In this document: in pieces, positions 15,298-19,208 of the stretch
Layout: each line of letters begins with the position of its first letter
Position numbering within the stretch: the first letter of the stretch is position 1
The notes under the pieces: model-generated
Told to the model about the DNA's origin: nothing
What the model saw: only the letters and a program-made list of their open reading frames with translations
Databases searched by the model: none
Translations under genes and position numbers: made by a program
From: RUG12395 sp045541735
GTDB lineage: Bacteria > Bacillota > Clostridia > Oscillospirales > CAG-272
DNA length: 19,208 nt
Direction of reading: 5' to 3'
Assembly: GCA_045541735.1 (NCBI GenBank)
Contig: JAZQJQ010000095.1
Span: forward strand, 1 to 19,208

Positions 15298-18168
15298 TTA
15301 TAAGAAAAGTTTAGAAACTACAAGAGTCGGGATCATCCAGAAGAGCTGATAAATAATCAGCAATCCGGAGAATACGTTTACGTTAACGGAGATAAGCGCA
15401 AACAGAACAAGAAGCGCAAAACCGATCACAAGAGAGAGCACCTTCACGATAGTGTTTGTGCGGTAGACGTGAACAACTCTGTCACAAAGCATGGCAGTGT
15501 GGATAAGCTCACTGGGAGTGCCGGTTCCGATAACAGCACTTGCGGTCTCCTCAGTCGGTTCAGAACGTCCCTCGGCAGGCTCGCGGTACACGATACGGAG
15601 CGAGGTCTTGTTAAGGTTGAGTTTGGCCTGAAGCAAACGCTTATCGATATTGGGGTCGGAGGTACGAATTGAAACACAAATGCCGGCGCGGTTAAGATCA
15701 CGCAGCAGAACCTCGAAATCAACGTCGAGCGTATACTGAATATAAAACTTTGCTGCAAGCTCTTCGCCGTATGCAACGTACATAATGCTTACGTCACCCG
15801 TTTTAAGATACTCGCGGTCATCAACGTCGGAATAAGGAATGATGCCGTAGCTGTGAAGAAATTCAGCCTTACCGATTATGAGGCGCCGGCCCTGATATAC
15901 AGCCTCTACTCCGCCCTCGCAGCTCTTAACGATATCAACAGGGATATCCTTATTAACCTCAGATGTAGCACTTTCAAGAACGTCGCTGAGCGGACCGCCT
16001 ATCTGTCTGAACGCTGTGGTAGTCATTCGAAGAACGTCGACAATTGCGATATTTCCATACACCTTGAGGTTACGTAGCTTTACGCAGTACGAGGGATATG
16101 CATCTCTATCCTCAAAAGCAACGACAGATGAATCGGCAAGATCATAGGGTGCATCTTCGCCGATAATCGCCGCTTTCATACTCTCCGCATAGCTTGCTGC
16201 CTTTGCATAAGTAAGCGTACCTGCGGCGAAGGCTGACACGGGAACGAGGAATGCGGAAGCACAGTTAAGAGTATAGAGTCCAATTCCGATACTCTTTGAA
16301 ACAGCGTATGCAATAACAGAAGCAACGATAGCACAGAGAATGGCTGCAGGCGCAAGGATCTTATCGATAACTGTCGCTCTGTTTGATGTCTGATTACGGA
16401 AAAATCCTGAAACAAATTTAGTTTTACCGAAAGAAAGAACCTTTGCTGAGGATGCATCTTCTTTTGAGATCTTATCGAAGAAAGCGTTTCTCTCGCGAAC
16501 ATCGTCTGCGCTTTCGGTAAGAACGCAGGATCTGGTTCCCTTGTGGCTTATCATATCAAACGCTTTTGTCTCAACGATAAGACGAATAGCGGTAATAGCA
16601 AGGCACATAAGAATAGCAAAAATTACGGATGCACCGGCTAACTTGACCTCATACTTTGCAACTCGCGTAAAACAAAGACCAATATCGCAAATAATGTTGA
16701 TTAATACAGCGGCGGCAACAACGGTTCCGACGTTTGCGGAACGGCGGAGCAACGCCTTAATACCGGAAACGATCTCATCCCAAGCAAGCACAGCGGCAAA
16801 CAACACAAGCTGAAGGTCTGCCATTATGTGAACAACCGGGAAAGAAGACTGATCCATCCAACCGGTGTATTCTGCACCAAGCGCAGGCATATTCTCAAAC
16901 AGAAGAGCCAGGATGAACAGCACTGCGGCGGCACAGATCTTAATGAAGGAGAGTCTCTTTTCGGACTTATGGTGAGCCTCTATCTCTTCATTCTGAGATC
17001 TGGACGTATACTCATACTCCTCTTCATCATCAGAGAGATCGTCAAGTACATTAGTACCATCGGTAAGACGAGTATACTCCACAGCGGCTTCGGCACCGTA
17101 TATTTTTTCTACTTCGGCAACCGGAATGCCAAGGGCGATAAGCATATTAAAATCGGGCAAAGCCTTGGATTCATCAACCAAATCTTCATCCGCCCCGATA
17201 TCAGCACCGGACTCTGATCCAAAACTGTAATCGAGCTCTGCACCATCCTCGGAATCATCTATCTCAGCAACTGATTTTTCCGCAGAATCTTCTTCTTGAA
17301 CAGACACATCGCTCTCGGTTATTTCAAGTTCGACAGAAGCATCAACAGTTGTATCCTCTTCAACAACCGGCTCTTCTTCGGACAGCTCATCAATAACGGA
17401 TACCTGCTCATCCTCTGACACGGTACACTCAACTTCAAAACTAAGTTCATTGTCGGTCTCGGAGAGTATCTCCTCCGCCTCTGCCTCTTCCTCGGAATTG
17501 ACGATAGGATCCGCAAACTCTGTAATGTCGTCAGCAACAGCATCAAGCAATTCGGAAGATTCGGTTTCGAGATCGGAATACACGGCAGCTTCATCATTAT
17601 CGGGCTTCACAGCGGAGATTCCGCTTGCGGTAAGAAAGCTGAGAAAATCGAAATCGTCACCTGAGGACTTATCATCTTTAATTGCGGGAGCATCGAGTTC
17701 CTTAACTGCATCATCTGTAGTATCTGATGTGCCGAAAAGGTTGGATATTGAAAATTCCACGGTTGAATCACTGTTTGAAACGCTGTCAGCATTTCCCTCA
17801 TCCAAAACAGTGTCATTATCCTCAGTAGCAACCTCAGTTCCTTCTGCATCTGCTTCAACCGTTTCTATATCTGCATAAATCTCTTCTTCAGCAGCATCAG
17901 CTTCGTATATAGGCGCTTCGGATGAGATCTCTTCATCAATATCATCATCGGCGCTCTCGCTCGTCTCAAGATCCCCATCCGACAAGTCGGCAACAGTATT
18001 CTCCTCAATCGCATCGTTTGCAGGAATATCAGGGGAATCAGTCTTATCAGGAGCTTTTTCTGCAGTATCTTCTTCCTGCTCGGTGTTGATATTAAGCTGA
18101 GACTTCAGTCTTCTTATCAGCTCCTCAGGTGAGAACTGTGCGGGAGAGCCGTTTTCGTTCTTATCCAT
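15298..18168 (-). CDS. Acidic membrane protein, apparent catalytically dead P1B-type ATPase
   Basis: The 956 residues fall into two parts. Residues 1-400 are very rich in Asp, Glu, Ser and Ala, with short hydrophobic islands (for example DFDFLSFLTASG 172-183 and DFNMLIALGIPV 339-350). Residues 405-956 have eight predicted membrane helices (about 407-425, 443-463, 477-499, 511-532, 604-624, 630-652, 906-928, 932-953), the 4+2+2 plan of heavy-metal P-type ATPases. NCASAFLVPVSAF (635-647) sits where CPC-ALGLATP belongs. VVAFEDRDAYPS (682-693) replaces VVFDKTGTLT. EGGVEAVYQGRRLIIGKAEF (751-770) looks like the nucleotide-domain GxxG region, RTSDPN (835-840) replaces LTGDN, and GTGTPSELIHTA (881-892) resembles IGTGTDVAIEAA. 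TGES and GDGxND are absent. It probably does not pump ions; the role is unknown. AAGGAG precedes the ATG. Confidence 0.7.
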   Translation of the reverse strand: MDKNENGSPAQFSPEELIRRLKSQLNINTEQEEDTAEKAPDKTDSPDIPANDAIEENTVADLSDGDLETSESADDDIDEEISSEAPIYEADAAEEEIYADIETVEADAEGTEVATEDNDTVLDEGNADSVSNSDSTVEFSISNLFGTSDTTDDAVKELDAPAIKDDKSSGDDFDFLSFLTASGISAVKPDNDEAAVYSDLETESSELLDAVADDITEFADPIVNSEEEAEAEEILSETDNELSFEVECTVSEDEQVSVIDELSEEEPVVEEDTTVDASVELEITESDVSVQEEDSAEKSVAEIDDSEDGAELDYSFGSESGADIGADEDLVDESKALPDFNMLIALGIPVAEVEKIYGAEAAVEYTRLTDGTNVLDDLSDDEEEYEYTSRSQNEEIEAHHKSEKRLSFIKICAAAVLFILALLFENMPALGAEYTGWMDQSSFPVVHIMADLQLVLFAAVLAWDEIVSGIKALLRRSANVGTVVAAAVLINIICDIGLCFTRVAKYEVKLAGASVIFAILMCLAITAIRLIVETKAFDMISHKGTRSCVLTESADDVRERNAFFDKISKEDASSAKVLSFGKTKFVSGFFRNQTSNRATVIDKILAPAAILCAIVASVIAYAVSKSIGIGLYTLNCASAFLVPVSAFAAGTLTYAKAASYAESMKAAIIGEDAPYDLADSSVVAFEDRDAYPSYCVKLRNLKVYGNIAIVDVLRMTTTAFRQIGGPLSDVLESATSEVNKDIPVDIVKSCEGGVEAVYQGRRLIIGKAEFLHSYGIIPYSDVDDREYLKTGDVSIMYVAYGEELAAKFYIQYTLDVDFEVLLRDLNRAGICVSIRTSDPNIDKRLLQAKLNLNKTSLRIVYREPAEGRSEPTEETASAVIGTGTPSELIHTAMLCDRVVHVYRTNTIVKVLSLVIGFALLVLFALISVNVNVFSGLLIIYQLFWMIPTLVVSKLFL

Positions 18169-18185
18169 CTTTATATCTCCTTACG

Positions 18186-18971
18186 TTATTTATTTCTTGA
18201 CGCTTCTGCCGCGTAAAGAATAACAGCGGCGGCAGCAGATACATTCAGCGAATTGATCTTTCCGTGAAGCGGAATACTGATTATCTTATCGCAGTTTTCT
18301 CTAACAAGACGTGACATTCCGCGTCCCTCTGAGCCTAAAACAAAAGCAGCAGGACCCGAAAGATCAACCTTTGCATAATGCTCTCCGTCAGCGTCAGCAC
18401 CGTAGATCCAAAGGCCCGCATCTTTTAACTCCTCGATAGCTCTGTTTAGATTTGTAACCTTAGCTATAGGAATATATTCAACAGCTCCTGCGCTTGCCTT
18501 GCAGGCAGAGGGAGAAAGCGGAGCGCAATGATGCTTAGGAATAATTACGCCGTTTGCACCTGCGCATTCGGCAGACCTTAGAATAGCTCCGAGATTCTGA
18601 GGATCCTCAATACCGTCGAGAATCACATAGAAAGGCGTTTCACCTCTTGCATTAGTGTTCTCTATAAGCTCTTTAACGGAAAGAAATTGCATGGGCGCAA
18701 GAAAAGCTATGACACCCTGATGTCTTCCCCCTTCAGAATAGGCATCAAGCTTTCGCATATCAGCCTCGGATACGGTAATGCCTCTTTCCCGCGCCTTTGC
18801 AACGATAAGAGAAATGCTTCCGTCATACTCACCGCGTTTAATAATGACACGGTCAACGGGTTTGCCGTTTTCAAGAAGCTCGCGGACGGGGTTGCGCCCA
18901 TAAACGATACGAGCTTCGGAAAGATCTGAATCGGCCTCTAGAGCGCGGCTGTTTCTATTAAAATCTGACAT
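18186..18971 (-). CDS. rlmB: 23S rRNA 2'-O-methyltransferase of the RlmB/TrmH (SpoU) family
   Basis: This is a SAM-dependent knotted (SPOUT) methyltransferase; RlmB methylates G2251 of E. coli 23S rRNA. The 261 residues include the short substrate-binding N-domain with VYGRNPVRELLENG (23-36) and the three catalytic motifs: NLGAILRSAE (126-135), FVLGSEGRGMS (210-220) and ISIPLHGKINSLNVSAAAAV (231-250). Other TrmH-like enzymes share these motifs, so the precise target nucleotide is inferred from the overall length and the NPVRELL start. The Shine-Dalgarno is weak (GGATTGG). It heads the run rlmB, P-type-ATPase-like gene, TIGR03960, TIGR03936, with 17 bases to the next gene. Confidence 0.9.
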   Translation of the reverse strand: MSDFNRNSRALEADSDLSEARIVYGRNPVRELLENGKPVDRVIIKRGEYDGSISLIVAKARERGITVSEADMRKLDAYSEGGRHQGVIAFLAPMQFLSVKELIENTNARGETPFYVILDGIEDPQNLGAILRSAECAGANGVIIPKHHCAPLSPSACKASAGAVEYIPIAKVTNLNRAIEELKDAGLWIYGADADGEHYAKVDLSGPAAFVLGSEGRGMSRLVRENCDKIISIPLHGKINSLNVSAAAAVILYAAEASRNK

Positions 18972-18994
18972 TTAAATACCAATCCAAATATATT

Positions 18995-19000
18995 ATTATA
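18995..19000 (-). promoter_or_regulatory. Possible -10 element upstream of rlmB
   Basis: A perfect TATAAT on the - strand lies in the roughly 100-base AT-rich gap before rlmB, about 24 bases from the ATG. No good -35 is seen at 16-18 bases, and such AT-rich DNA yields TATAAT by chance, so confidence is low. Confidence 0.35.
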
Positions 19001-19070
19001 CAGATATAATAATAACATATATATTTCATTTTGTACATAGCAAATCGAAAAAAATAATAAAAAATCGCAA

Positions 19071-19104
19071 AAAAAAGAAAACACACGGAAAACCGTGTGT
19101 TTTC
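19071..19104 (-). terminator. Rho-independent terminator of the zinc-ribbon gene
   Basis: A perfect 12-base-pair stem (19077-19088 with 19093-19104) with a 4-base loop is followed on the - strand by a T-rich stretch (complement of 19076-19071 and beyond). It starts 17 bases after the stop codon of the gene to its right. Confidence 0.93.
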
Positions 19105-19121
19105 AGATCTGCAAAAATTAC

Positions 19122-19208
19122 TTATGCGTTCTCGCCCTTCTTAGCGGCATAGCACTCGCTGCAGAAAACAGGGCGATCATTAGAAGGCTGGAAAGGAACC
19201 TTTGCCTC
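19122..19208 (-). CDS. C-terminal end of a zinc-ribbon domain protein (partial)
   Basis: Twenty-eight codons and a TAA stop are visible at the right edge, containing VPFQPSNDRPVFCSECYAAK. The pattern of a Pro/Phe-containing turn, then DRPVFCSECY near the C-terminus, is typical of small zinc-ribbon proteins of the zf-trcl type common in Clostridia, whose role is unknown. The CxxC seen here would be the second half of a zinc knuckle; the first half lies outside the window. A strong terminator follows. Confidence 0.75.
   Translation of the reverse strand, partial: EAKVPFQPSNDRPVFCSECYAAKKGENA

Noticed and set aside
17450..17878. Ser/Ala-rich 142-codon frame on the + strand
   Set aside because: It is the mirror of the Asp/Glu/Ser-rich codons of the acidic N-terminus on the - strand; the low complexity explains its openness.
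17600..18168. Acidic coding tract considered as a tandem repeat region
   Set aside because: Residues are biased in composition but I find no repeated unit of fixed length.
18972..19076. AT-rich stretch before rlmB considered as a possible origin, repeat array or RNA gene
   Set aside because: No iterated units, DnaA boxes or stable fold are seen; it is read as an ordinary AT-rich promoter gap after a terminator.

Overview
The window looks like a chromosomal core region of a spore-forming Clostridia-type Firmicute, possibly of the Ruminococcaceae/Oscillospiraceae kind; this placement is inferred. The reasons are an adjacent spoIIGA-sigE pair, a miaB-ylbF/ymcA-mutS-mutL order close to that of Bacillus and Clostridium, strong AGGAGG-type ribosome binding sites, and U-tract terminators. 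I see no prophage, insertion sequence, CRISPR array, tRNA or rRNA.

Layout. Positions 1-1981 (+ strand) hold the tail of a probable trigger factor gene, then clpP and clpX, ending in a strong terminator. Everything after that is read from the - strand, apart from one small candidate gene. Reading in the direction of transcription (right to left): the end of a zinc-ribbon gene with its terminator (19208-19071). Next comes rlmB, then a 956-residue acidic membrane protein, then two overlapping radical-SAM-linked genes of the TIGR03960 and TIGR03936 type (18971-12782). A 300-base gap follows, holding a candidate divergent small gene and the spoIIGA promoter. Then come spoIIGA-sigE (12481-10931) with a strong terminator. 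Last is a promoter-led operon miaB-ylbF/ymcA-mutS-mutL-tgt-GH5-like hydrolase (10752-2059), which meets clpX in a pair of convergent terminators.

How the genes work together. ClpXP is the housekeeping ATP-dependent protease. SpoIIGA and pro-sigma E form the mother-cell sporulation switch. MutS and MutL carry out mismatch repair, and this MutL has an endonuclease-type C-terminus. MiaB and Tgt modify tRNA anticodon regions, and RlmB methylates 23S rRNA. The YlbF/YmcA protein probably belongs to the RNase Y-regulating family.

The most unusual item is the 956-residue protein. It reads as a P1B-type ATPase by topology and domain order, but the phosphorylated Asp motif, the CPx metal motif and the TGES and GDGxND motifs are missing, and a roughly 400-residue very acidic N-terminus has been added. 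Other points of interest are a spoIIGA promoter with a 21-base spacer (like the long spacer known for Bacillus spoIIG), a divergent 45-codon candidate gene beside it, a miaB transcript that probably starts inside a hairpin, a SpoIIGA with DTAN in place of DTG, and a signal-less glycoside hydrolase at the end of a DNA-repair operon.
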